Under the pieces are notes generated by a model. It was given only the letters and a program-made list of their open reading frames with translations. It was not told the DNA's origin and made no database searches. The position numbers and the translations under genes were made by a program. Below, piece after piece: positions 24,852 through 33,649 of a stretch of DNA of 62,740 nucleotides. The DNA comes from JBJKRF01 sp046704785 (GTDB lineage: Bacteria; Chloroflexota; Anaerolineae; Anaerolineales; Villigracilaceae). The stretch covers positions 1-62,740 of the forward strand of contig JBJKRF010000034.1 in the NCBI GenBank assembly GCA_046704785.1, read 5' to 3'. The first letter of the stretch is position 1; the number at the start of each line of letters is the position of its first letter.

Positions 24852-25817
24852 TCACTTCTTTTGGGAGAGTCGCTGCAAATCGGCCTCGACCATCATCTCG
24901 ACCAATCCTTTGAATTCGACTTTGCGCTTCCAACCGAGTTCCTTGTGCGCCTTCGTCGGATCGGAGATGAGCAGGTCCACCTCGGCAGGGCGGTAGAAGC
25001 GTGGGTCTTGGACGATGTAATCTTCGTAATTCAAACCGACGCAATCAAAGGCCAGTTGGCACAGTTCGCGCACGGGGTGCGTTTCGCCCGTACCGATGAC
25101 GAAGTTCCCGGCCTTGTCGTGCTGGAGCATCAGCCACATGGCCTCGACGTAATCGCCAGCGAAGCCCCAATCGCGCTGAGATTCGAGGTTGCCAAGACGC
25201 AACTCTTTGACCATGCCAAGCTTGATCCGGGCCGCGCCATAAGTGACTTTACGCGTCACGAACTCCAGGCCACGCCGGGGACTCTCGTGATTGAAGAGGA
25301 TGCCCGAGCTGGCGAAGATGTCGAACGACTCGCGATAATTGATCGTGATCCAGTGCCCGTAGGCCTTGGCTACGCCGTACGGCGAGCGCGGGTAGAGCGG
25401 TGTGTCTTCGTTCTGCGGCACCTCCACCACCTTCCCAAAAATTTCGCTGGAGGAGGCCTGATAAAAACGAATCTTTGGGTTCACCAGACGGATGGCTTCC
25501 AGCAGGCGCGTCACGCCCAGGGCGGTGACTTCGCCGGTCAACAAGGGCTGGTTCCACGAGGTCGGCACAAAAGACTGGGCTGCCAGATTATACACTTCGT
25601 CGGGCTTGTACTCTTCCAACAACGCCACAAGCGAACTCTGATCGTGCAGGTCGCCCTGGACGATGATAATGTCGTCCTGGATATGTTCGATACGCTCAAA
25701 GGTCACCGTGCTCGAACGGCGCACCATGCCGACGACCTGATAACCTTTGCTGAGCAGCAATTCGGCGAGGTACGAACCGTCCTGGCCCGTAATCCCGGTG
25801 ATAAGAGCAGTTGGCAT
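24852..25817 (-). CDS. gmd: GDP-mannose 4,6-dehydratase
   Basis: This 321-residue enzyme converts GDP-D-mannose to GDP-4-keto-6-deoxy-D-mannose with bound NADP. Evidence is the GITGQDGSYLAELLL start, the SSSEIFGKV segment that holds the catalytic Ser and Glu, and SPYGVAKAYGHW with the Tyr-x3-Lys pair. RGLEFVTRK and DYVEAMWLMLQ follow. The product is the substrate of the Fcl-like enzyme at 9352-10386, which together give GDP-L-fucose. The promoter carries the same palindrome as the winged-helix regulator gene. A good AGGAGA ribosome site lies before ATG 25817. Confidence 0.94.
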   Translation of the reverse strand: MPTALITGITGQDGSYLAELLLSKGYQVVGMVRRSSTVTFERIEHIQDDIIIVQGDLHDQSSLVALLEEYKPDEVYNLAAQSFVPTSWNQPLLTGEVTALGVTRLLEAIRLVNPKIRFYQASSSEIFGKVVEVPQNEDTPLYPRSPYGVAKAYGHWITINYRESFDIFASSGILFNHESPRRGLEFVTRKVTYGAARIKLGMVKELRLGNLESQRDWGFAGDYVEAMWLMLQHDKAGNFVIGTGETHPVRELCQLAFDCVGLNYEDYIVQDPRFYRPAEVDLLISDPTKAHKELGWKRKVEFKGLVEMMVEADLQRLSQKK

Positions 25818-25835
25818 TCTATTCTCCTGGTCGAA

Positions 25836-25855
25836 AATTCAACGGCTGAATTATA
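25836..25855 (-). promoter_or_regulatory. Palindromic operator and -10 box upstream of gmd
   Basis: AATTCAACGGCTGAATT (25836-25852) is the reverse complement of the distal site before the winged-helix regulator gene at 11967-11983, identical in all 17 bases. On the minus strand TATAAT occupies 25855-25850 and overlaps one arm of the palindrome. Transcription would start about 25-30 bases before the gmd ATG. Repression by the cluster-encoded regulator is the simplest reading. Confidence 0.75.
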
Positions 25856-25873
25856 AGCGCAGACGGGCCTGCG

Positions 25874-27424
25874 TCAAGCACGAGTACGCCGCGCCCAGAA
25901 CCAATCCCCCAACACCACGAGCAGGCTCAGGCCAATCGCCAGCAGCAATGAGTTGCGCACGCCCAGGTTCAGGCCCACGTGCACGTAACGATACAGGTAC
26001 CAATGCCCAAAGACAAGCACCAGGATAGCTTCCACGGCCAGGATGCGCCCAAACCAGCGACTCCATTTTTGACGCAGCGCTCCCCAGGCCTGCGCCACAA
26101 GCAGCGCCTGCCAGACCAGCAAAATGACGCGATAGCGAGGATTGTCCCACTGGTCGCCACCGCCGCGCAACGAAGCGACCAACACCCAGACCCAAACCAG
26201 GGCGGCCAACCAGACCCACGGCTTGCGTCGCTGACCCTCCAGCCGGTTCCAGGCCGAGAACGGCGCATAGGCCAGGAACGGCAGGAAAAGGTACCAGCCC
26301 AGCGCCCGGACGATGCCCAGCGTCTGCCAGAAAGACGCCGCCGGTTCGAACAACGCCGCCGGCAAAACCGGTTGCAAGACGCCGTAGAGGGTCACGAAAG
26401 GCAGTTGCAAAGCAGACGGGAAGCTCTCGAACAAGAGCTGCACAATCCCCGAACTGCGTTGGAGCGTATACGCATTGAACTTGGCCGTTTCGCGCGCCCA
26501 ACCACCCAACACACCCAGGGGGCCACTGTTGGCCGCCACCAGGCTGTTCCAGCTCAGAGTCAACGCCGCCAACGCCAGGACGAAGACGCCCGCAGCAGCG
26601 GCCAGCACCTGCCACGGAATGCGACGGGTTTCGCCACTAAAGTAAATCCAGCCAGCGACGGCCACCAGCGTCAGCAGCGCGAAGCCCGGCGAGAAGAATA
26701 ACATCCCGGCCAACGCCAGCCCAATCCACAACCAGGAGGTGCGGCTGCGCGCGGCCTGCCATTCGATGACTCCGTAGAAGGCCAGGGCAATGAACGTCAT
26801 CAGGAACGGCTCGCGCATCTGCGAACTGCCCTGCAGGATGGCCTCCGGATAGAGCGCAAAGATCCAGGCGGACAGTCGACCAGCCTGCTCGCCCAGGGTG
26901 CGTCTGCCTGCCGCCCAAACGAAAGCCGCGCCGAGCGCGCCCATCCAGGCAGCCAACAGAAGCATCAGCAAGGGACGCTGGGCATCTGGTGACAGAAAGC
27001 GATAGACCGCGGCGCTGGTAAAGAGCAGGCCGCCGTACTGGTCGGAATACATTTTGGAGTCGAAGGCTTCGCTCAACGGCTGCGAAGAATGCGCCAAGTC
27101 CCAGGCTTGGGTATCGCGCCGGAAGGCGTCGAAGAACAGGTAGCCAGCCTTTTCGGTCTGGTTGCCATAACCGGCGTAGGGCAACACCAGGTAGGTTGTC
27201 AGGCCCATGCCCAGGCGCAGCACAAAGGCCAGAGCCAGCACCCAGGCCAACGTCCGCCCGCCGCCGACCCTGCGCCAGGCCGTTGTCAGCACCACAAACC
27301 CCACAATGGACAGTAAGGCGAAACCGGGGAGTCCGGCCCACCACACGCCGGGGCTGACGAAAGCCAGTAAAAAGCCCAGAGCCAACCCGGCGGGTAATAT
27401 CCAGTAAAAATCAGTCCGCTTCAT
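25874..27424 (-). CDS. GT-C-like polytopic membrane protein
   Basis: This 516-residue protein has about 11 membrane segments. It contains an N-terminal pair of hydrophobic hairpins and then the large loop YFFDAFRRDTQAWDLAHSS ... YSDQYGGLLFTSAAVYRFLSPDAQRP, a pattern common in bacterial GT-C sugar transferases. The start at ATG 27424 (MKRTDFYW) overlaps the end of the upstream gene by 14 bases and is preferred over the longer frame. It lies upstream of gmd in the opposite reading order, forming the end of one transcription unit on the minus strand. Donor and acceptor are unknown. Confidence 0.75.
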   Translation of the reverse strand: MKRTDFYWILPAGLALGFLLAFVSPGVWWAGLPGFALLSIVGFVVLTTAWRRVGGGRTLAWVLALAFVLRLGMGLTTYLVLPYAGYGNQTEKAGYLFFDAFRRDTQAWDLAHSSQPLSEAFDSKMYSDQYGGLLFTSAAVYRFLSPDAQRPLLMLLLAAWMGALGAAFVWAAGRRTLGEQAGRLSAWIFALYPEAILQGSSQMREPFLMTFIALAFYGVIEWQAARSRTSWLWIGLALAGMLFFSPGFALLTLVAVAGWIYFSGETRRIPWQVLAAAAGVFVLALAALTLSWNSLVAANSGPLGVLGGWARETAKFNAYTLQRSSGIVQLLFESFPSALQLPFVTLYGVLQPVLPAALFEPAASFWQTLGIVRALGWYLFLPFLAYAPFSAWNRLEGQRRKPWVWLAALVWVWVLVASLRGGGDQWDNPRYRVILLVWQALLVAQAWGALRQKWSRWFGRILAVEAILVLVFGHWYLYRYVHVGLNLGVRNSLLLAIGLSLLVVLGDWFWARRTRA

Positions 27425-28736
27425 TTGTTTTCCATCGATCCCAACGTCCGTAGAGTTGCGCCAGCCAGCCAAGCACCACCAGGATCACCAGCGATTGGAG
27501 CGGAACGAGGTAACGCGGGTTATCGCCGTGATCGAGCAAAGTCTGGACGATGGAGGAGGCCCAGACGATGCCAAGCAGCAGCCACAGGAAGACATCCGGG
27601 CGAAGCCAGGCGCGCACACGTTTCGAGACCAGCACGGCCAGCGAACCCAGGATGAATACCAAATTGGACAGGAAAGCCACGCCGCGTTCGACCAGGAGAA
27701 TGGCATCCAAAAACGGCGTCAGCGCAGCCGGGTGCACGCTCTCCGGCGACCAGTAAACGCCCACCCACCAGAATGCCCACCATCCGCTGACTACGTTCTT
27801 CAAATATAGATCGGGGTGCGCCAGGATGAGCTGAATCGAAATGTCTTCGAGTAAGCGGGAGAGGCCGAAATAACCGAGCTTGGTAACTCTTTGCATGGCG
27901 GGGACGGCGTCCCAGGCGGCGTTGGTCTGCGAACCGGTGGCGGCAATTTTGGCATCGCGGTATTTGAGGTAGGTATCGCGCAGCGCGGCGTATCGGTCGG
28001 GCACATACTCGAAGAATACGCCGGTATGGTTGAGCATACGGTAGCCACCGATCGTGTCGAGACTCCAGATTTTGTAATTCGCATGAATGTAGTTGATCCA
28101 CGCCCCAAACAGCAAGGCCGCCGGTAACGCCACGGCAAGCGCCAGCCCCAACCGCCAGCGAAGGGGACGCGTCTTGTGCAAAAAGAAAAACAGGGCAAAC
28201 AGGAAGGGCACGAAGACGAACAACGGGCGCGTCATGGCCGAGGCGAAAGCCGCCAGCCCCGATAGAAACGCCGCCAGCAGCGGCAGCCAATCCGTCCGGT
28301 CAGACGTGAACAGGTAAACCACCCCGGCCAGCGAAAGCACCAGCCAGAAGGTAGACATCTCCTCCGTCAGCAGCGCGCCTTCGTACATCAACTGACCCAA
28401 ATTGAGCGTATGCGCCAGCGCAACCAGCCCGCCGAACCAGGCTTTCCCACTTAGCCGCCAACCAATGTAAAAGAACAGCAGGGTCGTCAGCACGCCAGCC
28501 ACCAGTTGAGCCAAGTAAACGTGCTCGCCGGCCAGCGCCAGAAAGGCCGGATAGCCCGGCGTGCGCGTGGCGTTATACGTCGCGAAGCCCTTGTTCACCA
28601 GGTTCTTCGCCAGTTGCAGATACGTCAGGCTGTCGTTATCCGTCGTCAACGGATAGACGAGCCACAGCCCCAGCCGCGTCAAGACCGCCGCGCCAAGCAC
28701 CACCAGCAGCCACTTGCGCAGCGTACTATCCTTCAC
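27411..28736 (-). CDS. GT-C-type membrane glycosyltransferase
   Basis: This 441-residue protein has about 11 membrane segments and the GT-C loop TTDNDSLTYLQLAKNLVNKGFATYNATRTPGYPAFLAL after the first segment, a pattern of GT39-like mannosyltransferase-related proteins. The preferred start is GTG at 28736 (VKDSTLRKW), overlapping the upstream GT4 gene by 11 bases. An upstream ATG at 28880 would lie wholly within that gene. It probably adds a sugar from a polyprenyl-phosphate donor on the outer side of the membrane. Confidence 0.82.
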   Translation of the reverse strand: MKDSTLRKWLLVVLGAAVLTRLGLWLVYPLTTDNDSLTYLQLAKNLVNKGFATYNATRTPGYPAFLALAGEHVYLAQLVAGVLTTLLFFYIGWRLSGKAWFGGLVALAHTLNLGQLMYEGALLTEEMSTFWLVLSLAGVVYLFTSDRTDWLPLLAAFLSGLAAFASAMTRPLFVFVPFLFALFFFLHKTRPLRWRLGLALAVALPAALLFGAWINYIHANYKIWSLDTIGGYRMLNHTGVFFEYVPDRYAALRDTYLKYRDAKIAATGSQTNAAWDAVPAMQRVTKLGYFGLSRLLEDISIQLILAHPDLYLKNVVSGWWAFWWVGVYWSPESVHPAALTPFLDAILLVERGVAFLSNLVFILGSLAVLVSKRVRAWLRPDVFLWLLLGIVWASSIVQTLLDHGDNPRYLVPLQSLVILVVLGWLAQLYGRWDRWKTNEAD

Positions 28737-29862
28737 GTTCGACAAACCCGCTGAGAATCCGTTTGGCGCGTTCTGTCCAGCAATACTTTGCGGCGTCGGT
28801 GCGGGCTTGTTTGGCCAGGAACGCCCGTCCCAGCGAATCATCCAGCAGGGCGCGCAGCGCCCCTTCCCACATATTGACATTGTCGGGAGGACAGAACACC
28901 GCGTTCTTTTCGTTCAGCACTTCGTGAAAGACCAGCAGATCGCTGACGACGATAGCGCGCCCGGTTGCCAGATATTCAAACATTTTCATCGGGCTGGAAA
29001 TCGCCGCCGAATTCCCGTCACCGCTCGAAATGCCAATTTCCTGGCCGTAGGGCATCAACAGGATTTCCGCCGCCGCCTGGTACATGGGCAGTTGCGCATT
29101 GTGGATGAAACCGGTGAAAGTGACGTTGGACAATCCCTTGGACTTGACCTGCGCCCGGGCCTTTTCCACATCTTCGGCGCGCCCCCCCACCCACAGAAAA
29201 CGGACTCCCCGCAGCCGGAATGCCAGGTTCAGGAACAAGTCCACGCCCCGGCCCTGATACAGGTGCCCGGTGCAGACGACGGTCTCCGCTTCGGGCAAGC
29301 CCAGGGAACGGCGCGCCACCGACGGGTTGGGAAGCTCTTCAAAGCGTTCGAGTTCCACCCCGTTCGGAGCCAGCACCACATCCTCGGCAGGCAAACGCTG
29401 CCCATACTTCGCGTCCAGGGCTTGCTTCAAGGCCGTGGTAATCACGGTCACACGTTTGCGGCCAGCCCGGCCCAGAAAGATGCGATACCACAACGGACCA
29501 ACCAGGCCGGAAGGCAGATCGTGCATCTCCAGGATGACCGGCAAGCCATGCATCAAACCGAACACCGCCGATTGCAACGGCCAGACGTAAAGCAATGCCG
29601 GATTCAACGTGCGCGCGCGGCGCACGGCGCTATAAAAGAACAATCGACGGCTGGAAGCTTGCAGCAGTTGCAGGTCAAACGGTGTGCGCAAACCGTAGAA
29701 CGTGCAGAGCGTGTCCCACTTGGGCGGCGCCTGGCCGGTGGAAGGCGCGATCAGCGTAACATCGTGTCCGAGTTGCGCCAGCGCGTGGGCAGCTTTCATG
29801 GCCTGCAAACTATTGGCTGCCTCAGATGGAATTTTGGAAGCAGAGATGCACACGATTTTCAT
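28726..29862 (-). CDS. Glycosyltransferase family 4
   Basis: This 378-residue GT-B enzyme starts MKIVCISASKIPSEAANSLQAMKAAHALAQLGHDV. It carries VVLAPNGVELERF near residue 180, VCTGHLYQGRGVDLFLNLA near 207, and the donor-site region ISSGDGNSAAISSPMKMFEYLATGRAIVVSD near 290-320. The start at ATG 29862 overlaps the stop of the flippase gene by four bases (ATGA) and has AAAGGTGGAG upstream. The reading frame remains open farther upstream, but that part lies inside the flippase gene. It acts with the flippase and GT-C proteins of the same operon. The donor sugar is unknown. Confidence 0.88.
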   Translation of the reverse strand: MKIVCISASKIPSEAANSLQAMKAAHALAQLGHDVTLIAPSTGQAPPKWDTLCTFYGLRTPFDLQLLQASSRRLFFYSAVRRARTLNPALLYVWPLQSAVFGLMHGLPVILEMHDLPSGLVGPLWYRIFLGRAGRKRVTVITTALKQALDAKYGQRLPAEDVVLAPNGVELERFEELPNPSVARRSLGLPEAETVVCTGHLYQGRGVDLFLNLAFRLRGVRFLWVGGRAEDVEKARAQVKSKGLSNVTFTGFIHNAQLPMYQAAAEILLMPYGQEIGISSGDGNSAAISSPMKMFEYLATGRAIVVSDLLVFHEVLNEKNAVFCPPDNVNMWEGALRALLDDSLGRAFLAKQARTDAAKYCWTERAKRILSGFVEREG

Positions 29863-31205
29863 AACGGCTCCACCTTTAAGGAACGGATTTTGATTTCGGC
29901 AAACCCACGCCAGACGATGATGGCGATGGAAACAATAAAATACGCAGAAAGGATGCCCGCCAACATCAAATAGCCGAAACGTGGCGAGAGCCAGAAGATC
30001 AACGCCAGCTCGACCAGCCCGGTCAGAAAGGAGACCAAGACGGGATAACCGGGCATGTCCAGCGCGAGCAGCAACGGACGGTTCCATTGGAAGATGCCCG
30101 CGAAGCCATAACCGACCAGCAGGATGAGCAGCGCCGGGTAAGCCGGCAACGCCTGTGCGCCGTACAAGAGTGGCAGCAGGAACCAGCCCGTCAGCGCAAG
30201 CCCACCGCCAATGACCACCACAAGCAAAGCAGTCAACAGGCTGACGCGACGCAACAACCGGCGGGTAGACGACCAATCCTTCTGGGCAATCGTATGCGTA
30301 ATTTCCGTATACGTCGGCCAGATCAGCGGATCGAGCGGCAGCACGACAAAATTGATCAGGCCCTGCGCGAGTTTAAAATAACCCACATCCGTCGTGCTGA
30401 GAAGGGCCGCCAGGTAGAGCGGGATGTTGTCGCGCGTGAACAGGTAAACCGTACCGTTCAAGTTGGTATTGACCATAAAGGAGAACATCCCACGCCGGTT
30501 GGGCAGGGCGTTCCAGGGAGTCTGCCACCAATCGGCACCCAGAGTCTTCCCAACTTCGCGCAGCGCCAGCAGCGCCAGGCCCAGGCCGTTGATCGTTTTC
30601 CCAACCACATAAGCAACCAGGATTTCTGTCACGCCGCCGTGGAACAAAAAAGCGACTACGATGATGGCGGCTGTAAAGAGGCTCTGGATGACATTAAGGC
30701 GCGCGATCCAATCAAAGCGGCGCAAAACCTGCAACACGCCCGTCGAGCTTTCGGTGATGAGATTGGTCAGCAGGATCACGCCGTAGAAAACGAAAAGCGG
30801 CTGCACAGACAAGTCTTTGGCGAACGTATTGGCAGCCCAGGGCGTCAGCGCCAGCAGGACAAGGTAAGCCACCACCGACGTCCCGGTCTCGGTCAGCATG
30901 GCGGTCTTGACCACCGCCGCCGCCTCCACCTTTTTCCCTTGCGGGAGCGCCGACCCCAAACGCTGGACGACGACTTCGCTCATACGGAAGGTCAACAGCC
31001 GGTTGATATTGGAGGCAAACGTGATGACGGTGGTTACCAGGCCCCAATCGGCAACACCGATCAGGCGCACGGCCAAGATGACCTGTCCGAAGCTGAGCGC
31101 CGCGGAAATCGCATTCCCGCCGAACAAGTGCCCGCTGTTCTTGACCACCCGGCGCAGCAGGTTGTCTTCCTTCCAAACGGAAAGCAGCCTCTGCAAGAGA
31201 CTCAC
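29859..31205 (-). CDS. Oligosaccharide flippase, Wzx/MATE-type polysaccharide transporter
   Basis: This 448-residue protein has about 12-14 membrane segments. It resembles Wzx/RfbX-type flippases, with SGHLFGGNAISAALSFGQVILAVRLIGVADWGLVTTV at the N terminus and conserved charged residues in the first cytoplasmic loops. It would move lipid-linked repeat units to the outer face of the membrane. The start is GTG at 31205, which overlaps the epimerase stop by four bases (GTGA). A separate Wzm/Wzt exporter is encoded at 7194-9312, so the cluster has two export strategies. Confidence 0.85.
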   Translation of the reverse strand: MSLLQRLLSVWKEDNLLRRVVKNSGHLFGGNAISAALSFGQVILAVRLIGVADWGLVTTVITFASNINRLLTFRMSEVVVQRLGSALPQGKKVEAAAVVKTAMLTETGTSVVAYLVLLALTPWAANTFAKDLSVQPLFVFYGVILLTNLITESSTGVLQVLRRFDWIARLNVIQSLFTAAIIVVAFLFHGGVTEILVAYVVGKTINGLGLALLALREVGKTLGADWWQTPWNALPNRRGMFSFMVNTNLNGTVYLFTRDNIPLYLAALLSTTDVGYFKLAQGLINFVVLPLDPLIWPTYTEITHTIAQKDWSSTRRLLRRVSLLTALLVVVIGGGLALTGWFLLPLLYGAQALPAYPALLILLVGYGFAGIFQWNRPLLLALDMPGYPVLVSFLTGLVELALIFWLSPRFGYLMLAGILSAYFIVSIAIIVWRGFAEIKIRSLKVEPL

Positions 31206-32179
31206 AGGGTGAGCACCTCACTGGCCCAGGATTGTTCGGCCAAATACCAGTCGATCAGCGCCTGGGTGCCTTCGCGCATGCCGAACTGCGGCGTCCAATC
31301 GAGCAGTGCGCGCGCCTTGCTCACATCGGCCCAATTGGTGAACATGTCTGCCGGGTTGGGCGGACCGTACACCACGTTGGCTTTTTTGTGAGTCAACTGC
31401 TCGATCAATTCGATCAGGCCGTTGATGGTGATGACTTCGTGCCCGCCCAGGTTGATGACCTCGTAACCGAGCGGCTTGAGCGCGGAAATCGTCCCGCGCG
31501 CAATATCGTCCACGTAGGTAAAACCACGAGACTGTTTGCCGTCGCCGTTGACGCGCACGGGCCGTCCTTCGATGATCCACTGCACGAAACGGAACAAGGC
31601 CAGGTCGGGGCGTCCTGCCGGGCCGTAGACGGTGAAAAAGCGCAGGATGGTGGCGTCGATCTGATAGAGATGGTGATAGCTGTGCACCAGAGCCTCGGCG
31701 CCTTTCTTGGAGGCCGCATAGGGCTGAAGCGGTTCGCTGCTCGAAGCGGATTCCGGCGTCGGGTAGGGCGGATTCGCGCCGTAAATGCTGGAGGTGGAAG
31801 CCAGGATGAATTTCGGGCAGCCCGTGCGGCGACACAGTTCCAGCATATTCAACGTGCCGGTAACGTTGGTCTCCACAAAACTCCAGGGATTTTCCACGCT
31901 GGCGCGCACGCCGGCGCGGGCCGCCAGGTTGATGACGCCATCGAACTTCGGCGCCTGCGTTTGCAAGGTTTCGACCTGCTTCCAGTCGGAAATGTCGAGC
32001 CGGTGGAAAGTGAAACCCGGCAGTGCGCGCAGACGCTCCAGGCGATAATCCTTCATGCGCGGATCGTAGGCATCGTTCAGGTTATCGATTCCACTGACAG
32101 AATGTCCCTGTTCGATCAGGAATTCGCTGGTACGTGCACCGATGAATCCGGCTGCGCCGGTGATCAGATAATGTGCCAT
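31202..32179 (-). CDS. UDP-glucuronate 4-epimerase-like protein
   Basis: This 325-residue short-chain dehydrogenase starts MAHYLITGAAGFIG and has YAASKKGAEALVHSYHHLY with the Tyr-x3-Lys catalytic pair. The segment RFFTVYGPAGRPDLALFRF matches the UDP-glucuronate 4-epimerase group. It probably makes UDP-galacturonate or a similar nucleotide sugar. ATG 32179 has a strong GAGGAGC site upstream and is preferred over the ATG four codons earlier. It follows the UDP-sugar dehydrogenase gene with 66 bases between, and both likely act in the same uronic acid branch. Confidence 0.85.
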   Translation of the reverse strand: MAHYLITGAAGFIGARTSEFLIEQGHSVSGIDNLNDAYDPRMKDYRLERLRALPGFTFHRLDISDWKQVETLQTQAPKFDGVINLAARAGVRASVENPWSFVETNVTGTLNMLELCRRTGCPKFILASTSSIYGANPPYPTPESASSSEPLQPYAASKKGAEALVHSYHHLYQIDATILRFFTVYGPAGRPDLALFRFVQWIIEGRPVRVNGDGKQSRGFTYVDDIARGTISALKPLGYEVINLGGHEVITINGLIELIEQLTHKKANVVYGPPNPADMFTNWADVSKARALLDWTPQFGMREGTQALIDWYLAEQSWASEVLTL

Positions 32180-32245
32180 GTTGCTCCTCAAAAGAACAGT
32201 CCCTGGCCTGCCCGATTTCGAGCAAGCCAGGGGCCGGAACGATCA

Positions 32246-33571
32246 TTACAGCTTGACGACTTTCGGGTCGTCCTGCGCGATCTTGCCCAACGCATTGCGC
32301 GTGTCGAAGATGAACTGCGCCGCAGCCAGAATGGCTGCATAGTCATAGAATTTGTGATTGGTGACCACGACGACCGCGTCTGCCGCGCCGACAGTTTTCA
32401 TCAGGTCGGCGTCTGGGATGCCGGCCATCGTCCGGCCATCGTGGGTGCGAAAGGTGGGGATGTGCGGGTCGTGATACTGCACCTGCGCGCCCTTCTTTTC
32501 GAGCAGGGCGATTACGTCGATAGCCGGTGACTCGCGGATGTCGTCGATGTCGGGTTTGTAGGCCACGCCCAGCACCAGCACTTGGCTGCCCTTGAGCGGC
32601 TTGCTACGCTCATTGAGCGCTTCCATCAGGCGGCTGACCACGTACCGCGGCATGTTGGTGTTGATCTCGGAGGCCAGTTCGATGAACTTGGCCGTGTAGT
32701 TCAGTTCCTTCATCTTCCAGGAAAGGTACAACGGATCGATGGGGATGCAGTGCCCGCCCAGGCCCGGCCCCGGCGTGAACTTCATGAACCCGAAGGGTTT
32801 GCTGCTGGCCGCCTCGATCACCTCCCACACGTCCACGCCGAGGCGCTCGCACATGATCGCCAGTTCGTTGACCAACCCGATGTTGATCATGCGGAAGGTG
32901 TTCTCCAGGAGTTTGGCCATCTCCGCCGCTTCGACGGAAGAGACCGGCACGACCATCTCGATCGCGCCGCCGTACCAGGCGCTGGCGACCTCGGTGCAGG
33001 CCGGTGTCATGCCGCCCATCACCTTGGGCGTGTTGTACGTCGTCCAATCCGTGCGACCGGGGTCTACGCGTTCCGGCGAGAAACACACGAAAAGCGTCTC
33101 ACCCACACGCAGGCCTGATTTTTCCGTCAGCATGGGCAGCATCAACTCGCGGGTCGTGCCCGGATACGTGGTTGACTCCAGCACGACGACCATGCCCTCG
33201 TGGACGTATTTTGCCAGTTGCTCGGTAGCCGAAACGATGTAAGACATATCGGGGTCGCCGGTCTTGCGCAGCGGCGTGGGCACACAGATGCTGACGGCGT
33301 CCAGGTCGGCCAGCGCGGCGAAATCCGCCGTCATGTTGAGCTTGCCGGCCTTGTGCAGGCGTGTCACCGTTTCGGAGGGGACATCCTGAATATAAGAAAT
33401 CCCTTTGTTAAAAGTATCCACTTTGCGCTGGTCGGGATCGATGCCCAATACGTTAAATCCCGCCTCCGCGAACACCACCGCCAACGGCATTCCCACATAG
33501 CCCATGCCCAGAATGCCAATACGGGCGGTCTTCTTCTGCAACTTTTCGACGAGCGTCTCTTTGATGTTCAT
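32246..33571 (-). CDS. Nucleotide sugar dehydrogenase, UDP-GlcNAc 6-dehydrogenase type
   Basis: This 441-residue protein belongs to the UDP-glucose/GDP-mannose dehydrogenase family. GILGMGYVGMPLAVVFAEAGFNVLGID is the NAD-binding start, and VSICVPTPLRKTGDPDMSYI matches the WbpA/VipA-type UDP-GlcNAc dehydrogenases. FTPGPGLGGHCIPIDPLYLSWK holds the catalytic Cys, and LGVAYKPDIDDIRESPAIDVI is in the C-terminal domain. It would oxidise the sugar C6 alcohol to a uronate with two NAD. The AAGGGAAAA site lies before ATG 33571. It heads the polysaccharide operon on the minus strand. Confidence 0.9.
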   Translation of the reverse strand: MNIKETLVEKLQKKTARIGILGMGYVGMPLAVVFAEAGFNVLGIDPDQRKVDTFNKGISYIQDVPSETVTRLHKAGKLNMTADFAALADLDAVSICVPTPLRKTGDPDMSYIVSATEQLAKYVHEGMVVVLESTTYPGTTRELMLPMLTEKSGLRVGETLFVCFSPERVDPGRTDWTTYNTPKVMGGMTPACTEVASAWYGGAIEMVVPVSSVEAAEMAKLLENTFRMINIGLVNELAIMCERLGVDVWEVIEAASSKPFGFMKFTPGPGLGGHCIPIDPLYLSWKMKELNYTAKFIELASEINTNMPRYVVSRLMEALNERSKPLKGSQVLVLGVAYKPDIDDIRESPAIDVIALLEKKGAQVQYHDPHIPTFRTHDGRTMAGIPDADLMKTVGAADAVVVVTNHKFYDYAAILAAAQFIFDTRNALGKIAQDDPKVVKL

Positions 33572-33627
33572 TTTTCCCTTAATGGATTGGCCCTGTTGTT
33601 TGAATGCGCAAGGCCCATAAGATCGAT

Positions 33628-33644
33628 CCGGGGTCCTGCCCCGG
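33628..33644 (-). terminator. GC-rich hairpin downstream of the udg gene, weak terminator candidate
   Basis: CCGGGG (33628-33633) can pair with CCCCGG (33639-33644) around a TCCTG loop. No T run follows on the minus strand, so termination strength is doubtful. It lies between the tsaE-tsaB-rimI-udg operon and the polysaccharide cluster. Confidence 0.3.
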
Positions 33645-33649
33645 CAACG

